Shown in pieces: positions 50,001 to 61,909 of a stretch of 64,000 bases of DNA. The notes under the pieces are model-generated. The model was not told the DNA's origin. It saw nothing but the letters and a program-made list of their open reading frames with translations, and did not search any database. Positions within the stretch are counted from its first letter, which is position 1. Each line of letters begins with the position of its first letter. Both the position numbers and the translations under genes were made by a program. This stretch comes from Hedera helix (lineage: Eukaryota > Streptophyta > Magnoliopsida > Apiales > Araliaceae). The DNA is taken from NCBI GenBank assembly GCA_947179155.2, contig OX359278.1, positions 25,739,797-25,803,796 of the forward strand, in the 5' to 3' direction.

Positions 50001-50500
50001 AGAAGAACATTAGAAAAGAGTTTCTAATGATGGGTCTGATATAAAACTAGAGGGTTTAACAAACTCAAGTTTGTTCAGACTAACCAAGATAACAACATAT
50101 CCATTTCAGGTAATATGATTACCATGAACGGTGCTGCAGTGAGTTGGAAAAGTTCCAAACAGCAAAGAGTTGTTGATTTAGTGACAAAGACATAGTAAAT
50201 AACTATAAGTGAAGCTGCAAAGGTGATTGTTTGGTTAAACAAGTTCATTACAGAACTTATAATGGTTCCTAACATTAAAGGAGTTTAATTTGCCAAGGAA
50301 CCTAGGTCGCATCTGAAATCCAAACATGTGTTGTGGCACTTTTATATGATTAGATGAATCATTGAAAAGGAGACGACACCATAAAGATGGTAGACTTTTA
50401 GAACAACATTACAGATTCATTAACTAAAGCATTTACTAAGCAATTTGTACGCCACTTAGAGAAGAATGATATAGGGATACCAAAGGGCGATTGGCTTTAG
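47042..50500 (+). pseudogene. Decayed gag-pol of Copia copy B
   Basis: Gag starts MFNSLTLHS at 47042. Zinc knuckle C-x2-C-x4-H-x4-Y at 47780-47826, protease-like LDTGWWSH near 47946, integrase zinc region and core at 48340-48790 (TTCESCIMDNMTKSPFSGHG; FITFTDDSR), RT at 49400-49900 with LVLYDDIIS at about 49747-49773, and RNase H near 50100-50290 (NGAAVSWKSSKQQ). Many stops and frameshifts. The stop at 49682-49684, the one-codon loss in YVDD and the Tyr in the knuckle are shared with copy A. Confidence 0.88.
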
Positions 50501-50514
50501 TGCAAGTGGGAGAT
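50500..50514 (+). other. Polypurine tract of Copia copy B
   Basis: GTGCAAGTGGGAGAT directly before the 3' LTR start TGAAAGTA, identical to the copy A tract. Confidence 0.8.
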
Positions 50515-52485
50515 TGAAAGTAGTATGCCCTCAAGCCAATCACGTTTGATGTGATAAGCATATACTTTGTAATCTTGTTCATTTATTAATAAAAGTATCA
50601 AGGCATTTCTTTATTCATGATTAATTACTTGAATTAATCAAATGGATAAACCCATAGTTTTCAAGCAATGCTTTTAGAACCATGATGAGGATCATGCTAA
50701 TGAGATCTAAATTCAAGATAGCTCAAAACTAAAATTGTTCCTAATCGTTGGATCACTAAAAAGGGGATTAGTAGATCTGGATAGATTGGTACATACTATG
50801 TTTACTCTTATGAAGAGGATGATTGATCTCATAATTATTTGTGTAGAGACACTAAAGCAAGTATGTAGGTGCTTATTAGAGAATAAGTTCACTGAACGTG
50901 ACTCGCTCAAGGAACACCTAATGAAGTTTTACTTGTCTGTCAATAGAAGTTCCTTATGTGATAGTTGTACAAGTGATCCTTAGACTTGAGATCATCTTAG
51001 TATCTTGTGTGTACTAAGTTATACTTTGACATATTCCTTAAGACCTATTGGTATATCAAAGGCTATGATTGGGTATAATAAGGTACACATGGAGATAGAT
51101 GAATGATCAACAAAGGATCTACCACTTCCAGTAAAGGGAGAGAATGTCCTATGGGATTCAATAAGTGACAAATCAGAAATCCCTGGCCAGGGTTGAATGG
51201 AATTAGAAAGGAGTTTCTAATTTATATTAACTAGAGTTGTGTATTTGTGAACTGAAATGCATATAATCAAATAAATAAGACTTGACAGAAATTCCGTGTC
51301 TTATATTTGATTGGGACATTGTATGGTAGAATGATTGAATTATACGGTAACTATTTGCTGAAAGGTTCTTTTACGATTAAATGTTGAAATCTATATTATC
51401 TGGAAAGTCGACTAATCGCTAAGGGGGATTACCCTTATTGTGGAATAATTATTTATTCTGAATTAAAGAGTTAATTCGTAATAAATGAATTAGAATTGTT
51501 CTAATTTATTTATTATACAACCGGTTTAATATGGAGAACCTAAAGGGTCACACCGCAAAAGAGTAATATTTATTTTAGAAGTGGATGGCCTAATCGTAAT
51601 AATAAATTAAGTATATTTAATTTATACTATGGTGATAGAATAAATTAAATAGCTTAATATTTATAATTTAGTATTTTAGAAATACTAATTATAAATTAAT
51701 AAGAGGTGTCTTATTATTATTATTACTATTATTATTATTACTACTAGTATTATTATTTAGTTCCTAAATGGTTTAGGAATTAATTAATAAGTAGTAATAT
51801 TATTATTAAATAATTAAGTTCCTAAATAGTTTTGGAATTATAATTATAATAATAATTAATTAAGTTACTAAATGGTTTAGTAATTAATTAATAAGAAGTA
51901 CTCTCATTATTAAATAATTAAGTTCCTAAATGGTTTAGGAATTGTAATTAATTAATTTAGTTCCTAATTAAATTGGGAATTAAATTAAACCCTAATCCTA
52001 AATAGTTTAGGAGGGTTGACTATATCTATAAATAAGAGGAGTCTTATCATAGATTAAGGTTACACACTCTTTCATAAGAGAGGGAGAGTACTCCATAATT
52101 CTCTAGATCTAAGAGTTAGAGAGAGAGAGAGAGAATTAGGGCTAGCCACCCATGGTTTGGAGAAACCATAATCCACTTCTTTAATTGATAGATCTCTTGG
52201 TGGATCACCTCTAGAGGCTTAACACTTGGGGAGCTAACATTGATCCGTGGAATCTAATCGGTGAATTTGAAGAAGAACGTGAAGGATTAAAGGGAGATGA
52301 ACTTGTACCCGTGGAAGCTTGGTTCTACAAAGGTATAAATTCTTTTATCCTTCCTCAATTAATAATAGTCGCATAAGAAAGATCCGGGTTATTGGTTTGT
52401 ACAAAAATTTTAAAATCTGATTTTTTGCTTCCGTTGCGCTTATATAATTTGATTATATGTATGCCATAATTTTTGCAAACCAACA
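50515..52485 (+). repeat. 3' LTR of Copia copy B
   Basis: Partner of 42162-44133, differing by scattered substitutions. A frame of about 60 codons from an internal ATG (begins MFTLMKRMIDLIIICVETLK) is open here and in the other three LTRs. Confidence 0.97.
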
Positions 52486-52894
52486 GAAATGTCATAATCC
52501 TGTTTACTCTATTGATGTGATTGATTCTTTAGCAGAAAAAGTTTCTAAAACTGATGGAAAGGGTGAATTGAAAACTACATTTAGCCCGAATCTTGAGAAA
52601 GATAAAGAGGAGTTAGTCTTGAGTGTTGATTTAAAGAAAACTATTACGACTGTGAATGATTCTCCGAAAACAGGTAATGATTCATATTTTGACTTATCAA
52701 TTCCTAAATTTTTACCTTTTGTTTTGCAGGATTACATTCCAAATTTGAAGCCTCTCCCTAATAGTCTCGATTGTATGTTCATTGAAGAGGGAGTAGAACC
52801 TTCATATCCACTGCAAGGGAGTTTGAACAAGACCATGATAAATGGAGTAAAGATGGATGAGATTGTCAAAATTCAAGAGGAAGAAGTAACGTAG
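52486..52894 (+). pseudogene. Athila-like frame after the Copia insertion: protease linker to integrase tail
   Basis: Continues the frame broken at 42161. It reads PVYSIDVIDSLAEKVSK, a linker with FLPFVLQDYIPNLKPLPNSL (the Athila segment that normally precedes RT), and then passes within a few codons to KTMINGVKMDEIVKIQEEEV and stops. That last part resembles the end of an Athila integrase. RT, RNase H and the integrase core are thus deleted, which leaves a compact gag-protease element. Confidence 0.7.
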
Positions 52895-54252
52895 TATTTA
52901 AGCATCCTATCAAGCCAAGGACAATAAATAAAGGCGCTGCTTGAGAGGCAACCCAAGAAATCAGATTTGCATTTCTTTTTCTTTTTCTTTTTATAGTTAT
53001 TTTTGTTGTTTCTTTGCATTTTACTTTACATTGGGGACAATGTAAATTTTAAGTGTGGGGGAAGGGATTTAGGATATTTATTTTATTTTTAGGGAATTTT
53101 AAAATTTTGTTTTATTTATTTATTTTTTAAAAATTGTTTTATTTTTAGGGAATTTTAAAAACATTTTAAATTTTGGAATTTTGTAAGTATATTCACTGCA
53201 AACCCTCACGAGACAAAACTCGTCCACTTGGGGTTTAAAGACTTGTTGCACATGCTAAGTGTAACCGTGTTTCCTACGAAAATGAGATAGTTTTTTATTT
53301 TATTTTTAGAATGTGTCACTTGAGCAATGAGTTAATTGGATTTTAAATTTTTAGCCAATGATAAAAATTTTATTTTTATTTAATAACTCTTGAAAAAATG
53401 ATAATTTTTTGTTTAGTTTGAATTTTTTATTATTGTTGATATTTACTTTATTTGAGATCCTTTAAAATTTTATGCACTTATATCCATTTGTTTGAGCTAG
53501 TTTTAATTAAGGGAAGTTTAAATGGTTAAATTCTTATGAAAGATATTTTTGAACTCTATATCTTATTTGACCATTATTTGAAGTGAAATATAAGACAAAA
53601 TATAATTTGGAGATGATGATTTAGGTAATTTTTCTAGGATTATTATTAAAGGAATCTTGTGGTGGGTTGAGATGGAGCGTAAAACGCACTCACTCATAAA
53701 CACATGAATAGCGAAATGGAGCGTAAAACGCACTCGCTGGTGAGATAGAGCATAAAATGCACTGACTGAAAAAGAAAAAAAAAAGAAGAAAGAAAGAAAA
53801 TGGGATGGAGTATAAAATGCACTCATTAAAAGAAAAAAAATTGAAAAAAAATTTAAAAGAAAAAAATTGATAATCCTAGTATGTTTCAATCTTCTGGTAT
53901 ATATTTGTCTGTATTAGCTGAAAGTGATGAAACAAATAAGTATAGTGAGTTTTGTTGTATATTTTTTATAAGGTAATTAATAACCTAAACTTATCCGAGT
54001 TTTGATTAGTTTGATACATTTGGATTGACACACACACAAAAGGTCTTGAGTAAAGTAAAATTGATAAATATGTTAAAATTTTGATCTTTGCATATTTTGA
54101 AATTTTCCTTTGAGTTATTATTTTAAAAATCTTTGAGGCTAATGTTGAATTCATATTGATTTGTTGTTCGAGCCAAGTAAGTTGTTTGGTTATTAGTTTT
54201 AATTTTATAGTTTTTATTTTTTGTTTTGCCCGAGGACGAGCAAAAGGCTAAG
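52895..54252 (+). other. 3' untranslated region of the Athila-like element
   Basis: Begins with AAAGGCGCTGCTTGAGAGGC, a phrase typical after Athila pol, followed by ACATTGGGGACAATGTAAAT and AGTGTGGGGGAAGGG. It holds four GAGCGTAAAACGCACTC-type repeats (53669-53825) and A/T-rich filler and ends at the polypurine tract. No reading frame of note. Confidence 0.75.
53669..53825 (+). repeat. GAGCGTAAAACGCACTC repeats
   Basis: Four copies of GATGGAGCGTAAAACGCACTC or its decayed forms (GAGCATAAAATGCACT, GAGTATAAAATGCACTC) at about 53670, 53718, 53746 and 53806. Each can form a small stem with a TAAAA loop; in GAGCATAAAATGCACT both arms have changed (GCG/CGC to GCA/TGC), which keeps the pairing. Confidence 0.8.
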
Positions 54253-54264
54253 TGTTGGGGTATT
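54251..54264 (+). other. Polypurine tract of the Athila-like element
   Basis: AGTGTTGGGGTATT lies immediately before the 3' LTR start TGATAGAG. It is G-rich but interrupted by T. Confidence 0.6.
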
Positions 54265-55884
54265 TGATAGAGTTAAATTATACGATATTTTTATTCCCTA
54301 ATACTTAGTTTTTATATTTATTGTATGCTTAAATGTTTAATTATTTAGCTTATATTGGTTTTAATAAGTTTTATAGGATTTTAGTTAATTTATGTTAATT
54401 TAGGTAATTTTATAGTAATTTTATATTTCTTTTTATTTATGTGTTTTTATTTATTTTTAGTGTTTTAGGTGTTTTATTTATTATTATGTATTTTTATATT
54501 ATTTTTATTTATTTATAATTATTTTATATTTATTTTTGTAGGAAAAATAAGCTTGGAGGACAAATCTGTAAATTCTTCAAAGACCGGGGGCAAATATGTA
54601 AATTCTGAAAAAGTTGGCGCCCACGCAATGCACGCGGATGGGGAGTCAGCAGCAAGGAGAAACGACGCCGTTTTGGTCTAAGCGGAAAAACTGGCTTCGC
54701 GCAATGCGCGGCCGTGCAGCAGACCGAGGAAAATATGGAACGTCGTCGTTTCGGCATTGAAATGCACCGCGCAATGCGCGGGCGGCTGACGTTGACGGCA
54801 CTGTAGCGAAGGCAGCGTTTGGCAAACACGGAAATGGCCCAAAACGGAATTATTTCGGATTTTTGCTACTTTTTGATTCCAAATTGGATTTTAATTCCAA
54901 CTAGGGTTAGGATAATAATTATTTTTCTTTCTCTTTTATTTTTATTTGTATTTTAAATCCTATTAGGGTTTGGAAAGTGTACTTCCTACTAGGGTTAGGA
55001 GGATTTTAAAGCCTATAAATAGAGGGCTTGACACACAATATAAAATACAACTCTCATTAGAATAAAAATTCTCTCTTATATTATTAAGTATTCTTTACTA
55101 TTATGAGTAGCTAAATTATTTTTCTTGGTTTAAGTGATTAAAGCCATCAAGATTTATACACTGTGAGATCTAATTTATTTTAATTGTTCAATTTATATTT
55201 TGAGTATTGAATATTTGTCTGTGTTTAATTTTATGATTAATTCGTTTAATTGCTAAGATGCACACTAGTTTATTATTCGTTGAAATCTATTGCTAAATTA
55301 AATATCAAATCCGTAATTGTTTGGTCACTTTAATTTGCGAAGCAACTAAGGTTAATAATTATTTTGCTTATCAAAAGATTGTTATATCTTAGGAAAAATA
55401 TGACGCTTGGATTGTGTTATTTAGTTCAACGATCTCTCTATTTCTTTATGCTGCTATTAGGTTAAATCTTTAGCGCTTGTCTGAGATTATTTAGTAGTAA
55501 GGGTTATTTAGATCGCTTGTTTCCACTTAACTAAAATTAAGGAGAGATAGAAAAATTATTCGAATGGGAGTAATTATTCCACGTTGAATATTTAAAATAT
55601 GAATTGATTTATTCTTACATCAGTGATTAGTTGTAAATTCTTGATGGTGGATGTTAACTTAAACCAAGGCTTTTTCTTCTCATTTACTTCATTAAATTAT
55701 TTACATATTTATTTTAGTTAATTTTATTTAAATTACTTCTTTGATTAACCCCCCCCCCCCCAATTTTGGTTTGCAAAACATAAAATTAAATAATCATTCT
55801 CTGTGGGATCGACTCATACTTACACTACTACATTAATATTTTTTCCAAAGTAAGATTTTATTTTTGGGTGCTTGCGACATCACA
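54265..55884 (+). repeat. 3' LTR of the plus-strand Athila-like element
   Basis: Partner of 38277-39905, close in sequence. TATA-type CCTATAAATAGAGGG at about 55012, three CGCGCAATGCGCG-type motifs at 54618-54785, and a C-run at 55749-55760. Confidence 0.95.
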
Positions 55885-56119
55885 CTTACAGAAAATCTCA
55901 CCTATCTAAAAATAAAGATAGTGTTGTTTAAGAAGAAATAACAAACCTCACAAGTTGTTTAAAAATACATAACCAACAATATAACGTATGATCTTTAAAA
56001 GATCTGATATCACAGTGTAAACTCGATATCAAGATCATCAACCTTTTAACCAATATAACATTGTTCGTACAAAAGGTAATGAACTAGTGTAAGAGTGCTT
56101 TTAGATCTATCTGACTCGA
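55885..56119. other. Spacer between LTRs
   Basis: About 235 bp with no gene. Together with 38050-38276 it may be a split older LTR, since that side carries AAGAGATTTTTACATGGTTCAA, wording common in Copia LTRs. Confidence 0.4.
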
Positions 56120-57745
56120 TGTAATGACCAAGAAAATGTAAATAATATTATATTAATAAAATAAGAAATTATTCAAAATTTTATGTGCACTTATGTGTGC
56201 ATGTGTATAGAGTTAGTTAATTCAATGAATTTGAATTAATTATGAATTTAAGGAAGAAGTCAAGACGAGATTATAAATTATGAGAATTATGTAATAAGGT
56301 TAAGTTATGAATTAACTAAGCTTGAGAGGGTAAGTCTTGTGTGGCATGATGAATAATTAAAATGATGAATTGATCAAGTGTTGAATTAGTTCATGGAAGA
56401 AGATTAAGAATAAATCCAAGATGGTAATTAAATAAATTATAAACTAAGTTTATGAAGAAGATTAATTAAGTGCAAGTAATTATGTGTGTAAGTCCAATAT
56501 GAATTAATATTGGACTATCTAATATATATGTGTTTGGTGTGGAAATTAGATAGCCCAACCTTCTTTTATTTAATGGAACTTGTAGAGAATTAAAATTGAC
56601 CCAAGGTTAAGCCCATGCTAGAGTTAGTAAAAGTCCAACATATAGTCCAAATCAAGACCCAAGTTTGACCTAAACTTGTGCCCAATTTCTAGAATGCTCC
56701 AAATAAAAAAAAAGAAAACACAAAGAATCCGGCCACTCCCCTTGGGGGAGGGAAATTTTGAGCAATGTGCAATTTTTTTTATTTCTTGAGCATTGTAAAA
56801 CCCTTTTCCTTAAAACCCTCCGCAATGTTTCAACTTTTCCCTAAATTATGGAAGCTTGTTGAGGGATTAGGTTAGCACTAATTGTCCAACATTGGATGAT
56901 TAGAACATCTAAGGGAGGTTAAGGTTTCTCTATAAATAGAGACCCCCCACCCACACTTGAGAAAGGTTAGCCAAAGTTTCTAAATGTTGGGAGGTTAAAG
57001 AGAGAAAAAAGCAAAGCGTGGGGAAACCCTTGAGAAATCAAAAGAACCAAAGAAAGAAGAGATCATTGTGGAGAGCCTTATAATATTTCTAGCAAGGAGA
57101 AGAAGAGCTACTAGGAGGTATAATACTTTCACCACTTAAATCTTTAGTTTGATAGTATGTTTAGTTATGTAAATAGCTTGCATGCTTGGTTGTGGGAGGA
57201 CTTTGTGTATGGAAATCATGGTGGATTTCGAAGGTATAAGGTGATTTTGGAAGGACTTTATGTGTTATGGTTATGCTTTAGTGTATAAAAATGCTATTAT
57301 GATGAACTAGTAAAAATGACCTAAGTGGTGAGTATGTTTTTTGGTGAAAACAATTTATGTGTATTTATTGAGATCTAAAAAATGAAAATGGTAGATTTAT
57401 AAGTTATGGAGATAACCTAGGTGAAATAAAGTTAAAATGAGTTAAAACGAATTTTTGATGAATTTTTGAAAGAGGTGTGTTTTGAATGATAAACCCTAAA
57501 TGTTTGATCTATGATTTGCTCAACAAATGATGATCAAAATTGGTAATGATTTTTATATGATGTAAAAACATGAAACTAATAAGTTATGATCCAAGTTTGA
57601 ACTCATTTTGTTAAATAAAAATCAAGTTATGAAGCCTAAAAGTGAGAAGAATAAAAATCGTAAGAAATGGAAAAAAATGATGAAAATTAGGGTTGGATTC
57701 TGCCTTGGGGCGTGTTGTTTCCCAGAGGCATAATAGAGATCTAAA
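56120..57745 (+). repeat. Chromovirus-type LTR, 3'-truncated
   Basis: Starts TGTAATGACCAAG, as such Gypsy LTRs do, with a TATA box CTATAAATAGAG at about 56931 and GCCTTGGGGCGTGTTG near 57703. It ends abruptly at a G-rich tract (57746-57767), so the terminal GGGGGTGTGACA part is missing. Non-coding. Confidence 0.6.
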
Positions 57746-57767
57746 GGGGGGTGGGGGGGAGGGGGGG
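57746..57767 (+). repeat. G-tract (G6-T-G7-A-G7)
   Basis: Three uninterrupted G runs separated by single bases, at the junction of two LTR fragments. It could fold as a G-quadruplex. Confidence 0.9.
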
Positions 57768-57769
57768 TT

Positions 57770-59454
57770 GGATAGATCTCTAATTTTTTTTTATTCATTT
57801 AATAGATCAATTTTAAGATAATTAATTTAGCACAACAGAATATTAGTGCAAAATCCCCCTTAAAGTTTTACTGAAAACTTGATTATATTTATTAGAATTT
57901 GTCACTGACAAATATAACAGTTAATAATAGTTTATGACATAATATAAATGTAGAAAGTAAATAACACAAGACGTTTTAAATGGTTCAAAGTATCAACGCT
58001 CTTAGTCCACGTACTCTTCTACTTTAAAAAGTAGGATATCCATTAAGGATAAGGCCACTTAAACCATATCACAACTGAATCATTTAAATTCCTTCGAGCC
58101 ACTTAGTCTCGGAATATTCAGATACTTAGTCTAGGACACTTAGACCTCTTCAAGTCACTTTGAGTTGGTATAATGATCACACAGATCAAGTGAATCATAA
58201 CTGATTGTTGATTGAGTTTAAGGTGCTGCTAAGCTTTGCAATGATGCTTGGCTTCTTCTGGTACTTAGCATCGTTGAACAAGTACTTTTTCTTCTTGTGT
58301 TCGTAGAGTAGATTTCTTCGTTTTTCTTTTGTAGAGGTTTGGCTTTGTACTTGAGTTATTCATATTTGGATTTGAATCCTCATATGTTTTTATAGTTCTT
58401 CAAAAATTGTTCCGTTAAAGAGTTTCGTTGGAGCATTTAATGCTCTGATTGTGTAGTTAATGCTCTTTTGACTTTGGAGTAGATAATAGACTTTCTTCTG
58501 GACCTAGTACATCCCATCAGTTAGTAGTTCTCACCTACCTCTGAATTGAGGTGATACACCTTCTACAATGCAGTCTTTCAAATCTTCCTTTCTGCATTTT
58601 GAAGATGGCGAGAAATATTCTTGAAAATCTACACTCTTATGCTCTGCAATACTATGTACTTGTCAGACTTATAAAAGTTCTGACAATGTCTTCAATCTTG
58701 ACTTGTTCTTTGAGTTTGATGAAGAACGTAGAATATGATATAGAATGCTCAACGTTCTCAACTCTATGAATGCCTTTCTCCGAGTCAGTGAGACGTTCTA
58801 AGATCTGATCTACGAACTATGCCCTACGATGCTGGAGGAGACTCTGTGAACTTCTTTCAACACCTTATTCAGCTTTGGTGTTGACAGCAGCTTTATAATT
58901 CTGAATACAACTCTACATTCCTAATAGTAGACTGTTTCTGACTTTAATACTTAGATACTTTTGCTGCTTTATGAAATACTAGAGTGTTTTGTTAACAACT
59001 TTCACATTATGATTCAAGCAGAGGTACTATATGATGCTTCAGTATTGCTTAGGCAGCTCCATGACTTATTTTACAATTGATTAGCTAGCTTACGCATTTG
59101 TTTAATGATCCTGACTACTGCCATATGAGCACATGACTTTCTCTACAGTCAATAGAGACTTTACGATCTCTGTCTTGTGTTCTTCAAAGAATTAATTATG
59201 TTGTTCGTGATCACTACGATCTCAAGACTTACTCTTCGATCAATAAAGACTTTATGAACAGGTAGAGTAACTTTACGAACGATCTGAACTTATCAATCTA
59301 TACATAACATCAGCTCAAAGATCAACCTAACAAGTTTGATCATTCTATTGCAATTCCTTGTATAATAAATCTCAGATAAGGACTTTATAGAAGTTACTGA
59401 ACAAATATACTTTAATCACTTTTGTATCATTAAATCATATATATGGATTCTAAA
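57770..59454 (-). repeat. SIRE-like LTR, minus strand
   Basis: Lies left of TTTGATGATGACAAAACC (59466-59483), whose complement recalls the polypurine region of SIRE/Maximus elements. It shares ordered blocks with 17397-18950 (ACTCTACGA-type wording, GATCAACCTAACAA). Wording near 57960-58000 (AACACAAGACGTTTTAAATGG) fits the LTR 5' end of plant Copia elements. Both ends are approximate. Confidence 0.5.
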
Positions 59455-59469
59455 ATCCCCTCTATTTGA

Positions 59470-61601
59470 TGATGACAAAACCAATAACATAATACCTGTC
59501 AATTCATTAATGCATTTGTTTGTATTAAAGTATGACTTAAAATAAAGTAAGTCAATGTATTGCTAATGCAAAATGATCATTTTATTCATAGCAATAATGA
59601 TTAAAGAAATAGTTCATAAAAAAACATCAAAACATAAGATAATTTGCTTGCTTTGGCTTCTCCCCATTCTCCTTATTCTCCCCTGCTTACTTGTCTTGGC
59701 TCCTTCTTTTCTCTCTGTCCTTCTCCCTCATAAAAGCTTCTCTCCCTTACTTATTCTTCTTCCCTCCTACTTGTTCTTCTTCTCCCCCTTTTGTCATCAT
59801 TGTGAAGACAATGAGTCATTTGCTGAATGATGAATCTTATCTGTGCAGATAACTCATTGTCTGACAATATCTCATTTAAAGCTTCGTGGAGTTCAACAAA
59901 ATCCGCTTCAGGGGGATAGTCTTCATCAAAGCAAATGGGAGTTTCAAGTTACTTAACATTCATAGAGATTGACTCTATGAGGAACAAATTAAGAGCAATA
60001 TATATTTGAGATAGAGATTACTTGACATCCTATATACTCTGTGTAAAAGGATTCATTGCATATCAGCAGAGTTGGATATGATAGAACTCTTGAAAAATTC
60101 TGAGCTATCAAGCTGAGATTTGGGAATTTGGAGTAGGTCCAATTGATGAAGCTCTGGTCTTTCAAACTTATTGGCTTCAACAAAAGTAGTATGGACAACA
60201 AGTACAACATTTGTTCACTTTGAGAATCGTAGAGTGTAGTACTTTTGTCCATCTTCAATTCACTTGGATTCGCAAAAACTATCCTTTCCAGTACAATGTA
60301 TCTTTGTATTCCTGCTTCAATGAATGTGTGCGAGGGAGTAGATACTTGACATTCACTGGATTTCTCCCCTTCAACAACTTTCTCCTTTCCTCTTCTTTCT
60401 CTTGTCTTTGTAGACTTGGAACTTGAGACTTTTACTGATTTATCTTCGGTCTATCCTTGATCCTCTGAATCATTAGCCATCTTAGTTTGAGACTCTTCAA
60501 CTGACGTGACTCAGACTCATCCACCTTTGCAGCTTCTTCATCATCAGTATCAAGCTCAATGACTTGAGAATTATTTGATTTAGCATATGTTTTCTTTTGT
60601 TGATAAATTCTTTCACTCTATCTTATTGGAAATAACCTAGAACCTTTTTCGTTTTTACTTTTCTCAAAATTAGAGGATTTCTTCGGAGAATCCTAAGAGA
60701 CCTTCTTTTTTTTCAATAATTGTTCATTAGTAGAGTTCATAGCTCTATGATCATGAGATGCAGTTGAATCTTGAGACATTTTCACTTCTACTTCTTCAAT
60801 CTTTCTTTTTCCCTAGGTCTTAGAGGCTTTTTGACTTTCATGCACAATGGATGTACTTGAATTTTTTGATTTCTTAAACTTCTTTACACTTCCTAGATTC
60901 TTTTTCTAGTCTTCAAACAATCTGGGTGTAATCCTTTTGTTGACATTTAGGGCTTTTCCTTCTTCATCTCCTATCTTGACTTTTAGTCCTTTCTTCAGAA
61001 TAATACTCAACTATCTTCCATAGAGCATCTTAGGAATTGGCTTGTCTGTAGCATTCTTTTGTTCAGCATCTTCAATCCACTTGACTAGCCAATCAATGAA
61101 AACAACACTAAAGTTAATTTCTATTTTTTGGACATTAGCAGTCATGAACTTCATTGACTATATCATATGCAGTATCCTTGCAGAGATTACATGTGCCGAT
61201 GATGTCAGCAAGGAACTCGTACTTCTGAGGAAAGTCCTTCTTCTTAATCCTCTTAGGTTGAGATTTCTTCTAATAGCCCATCATCTGCATTCCCTCTTCC
61301 ATGTTGATTTCATCAAAATATGTAATTCCTTGATTAAGAGATCCCAAGAAAGAATTGATTTCAGAGGGACCCAATTGCAGAGTAGTTCCTTTAACTTTGG
61401 TGACAATGATGTCATCTCTATGAATAGCATTCTCATAGAATTTTTTCACCAGGTTTGGGATAGATTTGAGTGTTGGACTCCAAACATTCATTAAATCCAG
61501 TATCTTGAATTAACTTCAGAATATCTTTAAATTTTCTCTCAAAGTCATCAAACTTGTCGAAGCATACTTGATTTTCGCTGATAACTTGCGAGTTTGCCAT
61601 T
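59470..61601 (-). pseudogene. Decayed frame with plant-transposon-type domain next to a SIRE-like LTR
   Basis: The minus-strand ATG is at 61599-61601 (MANSQVISENQVCFDKFDDF). After a frameshift near 61490 comes LKSIPNLVKKFYENAIHRDD followed by VKGTTLQLGPSEINSFLG, which resembles the putative plant transposon protein domain found in extra frames of retroelements. The rest (about 60400-61260) is Lys/Ser/Glu-rich with many stops (for example KKFKKSKNSS). No RT or integrase was found. It may be an additional frame of the retroelement or a separate dead gene; I favour the former. Confidence 0.45.
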
Positions 61602-61909
61602 GATTATTGCTAGGAAAAAAAAGGATTTCTGACATTCTTTGAGAAAAACTAGAGTTTTGATCGTTCTGAGGTTTAGAAAGCTTTTAAGATAAATTCATTT
61701 TACGATCAAAGAAGAGTAAGAGTTAGCTGAAAATTTTGAATTTTATCCCTATCACTTTTCCATAAATTTGGCTGAGTGGTACATATGTAGATAGTTGATT
61801 GACTTGCACGTCCCTTCAAAGCTTCAGTTAACAACTACTGTACAATAACTTTTTGATTTGACTTGTATTAATCAAGCGTCAATTTCATTCGCCATAAATT
61901 AACCACTTC

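Larger units (their letters stand above)
42162..52485 (+). mobile_element. Complete Copia LTR retrotransposon, copy B
   Basis: Same family as copy A, here on the plus strand, with a perfect 5-bp duplication GAAAT (42157-42161, 52486-52490). LTRs are 1,972 and 1,971 bp. Coding is as decayed as in A. The leader contains a later hAT-type insertion (44267-45033). It landed in the protease-linker region of the Athila-like element without deleting sequence, since the host frame is kept when the insert and one duplication are discounted. Confidence 0.97.
38277..55884 (+). mobile_element. Athila-like Gypsy element, gag-protease only, hosting Copia copy B
   Basis: 5' LTR 38277-39905, tRNA-Asp PBS 39914, gag-protease, 3' UTR, polypurine tract and 3' LTR 54265-55884. 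Without Copia copy B (42162-52485 plus one GAAAT) it is about 7.3 kb. RT, RNase H and integrase core are missing: the protease linker runs into a short stretch like the end of an Athila integrase. It is therefore non-autonomous. The flanks AGGGT and CTTAC differ; CTTAC does occur on the left, but 18 bp away (38254-38258). Confidence 0.9.
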
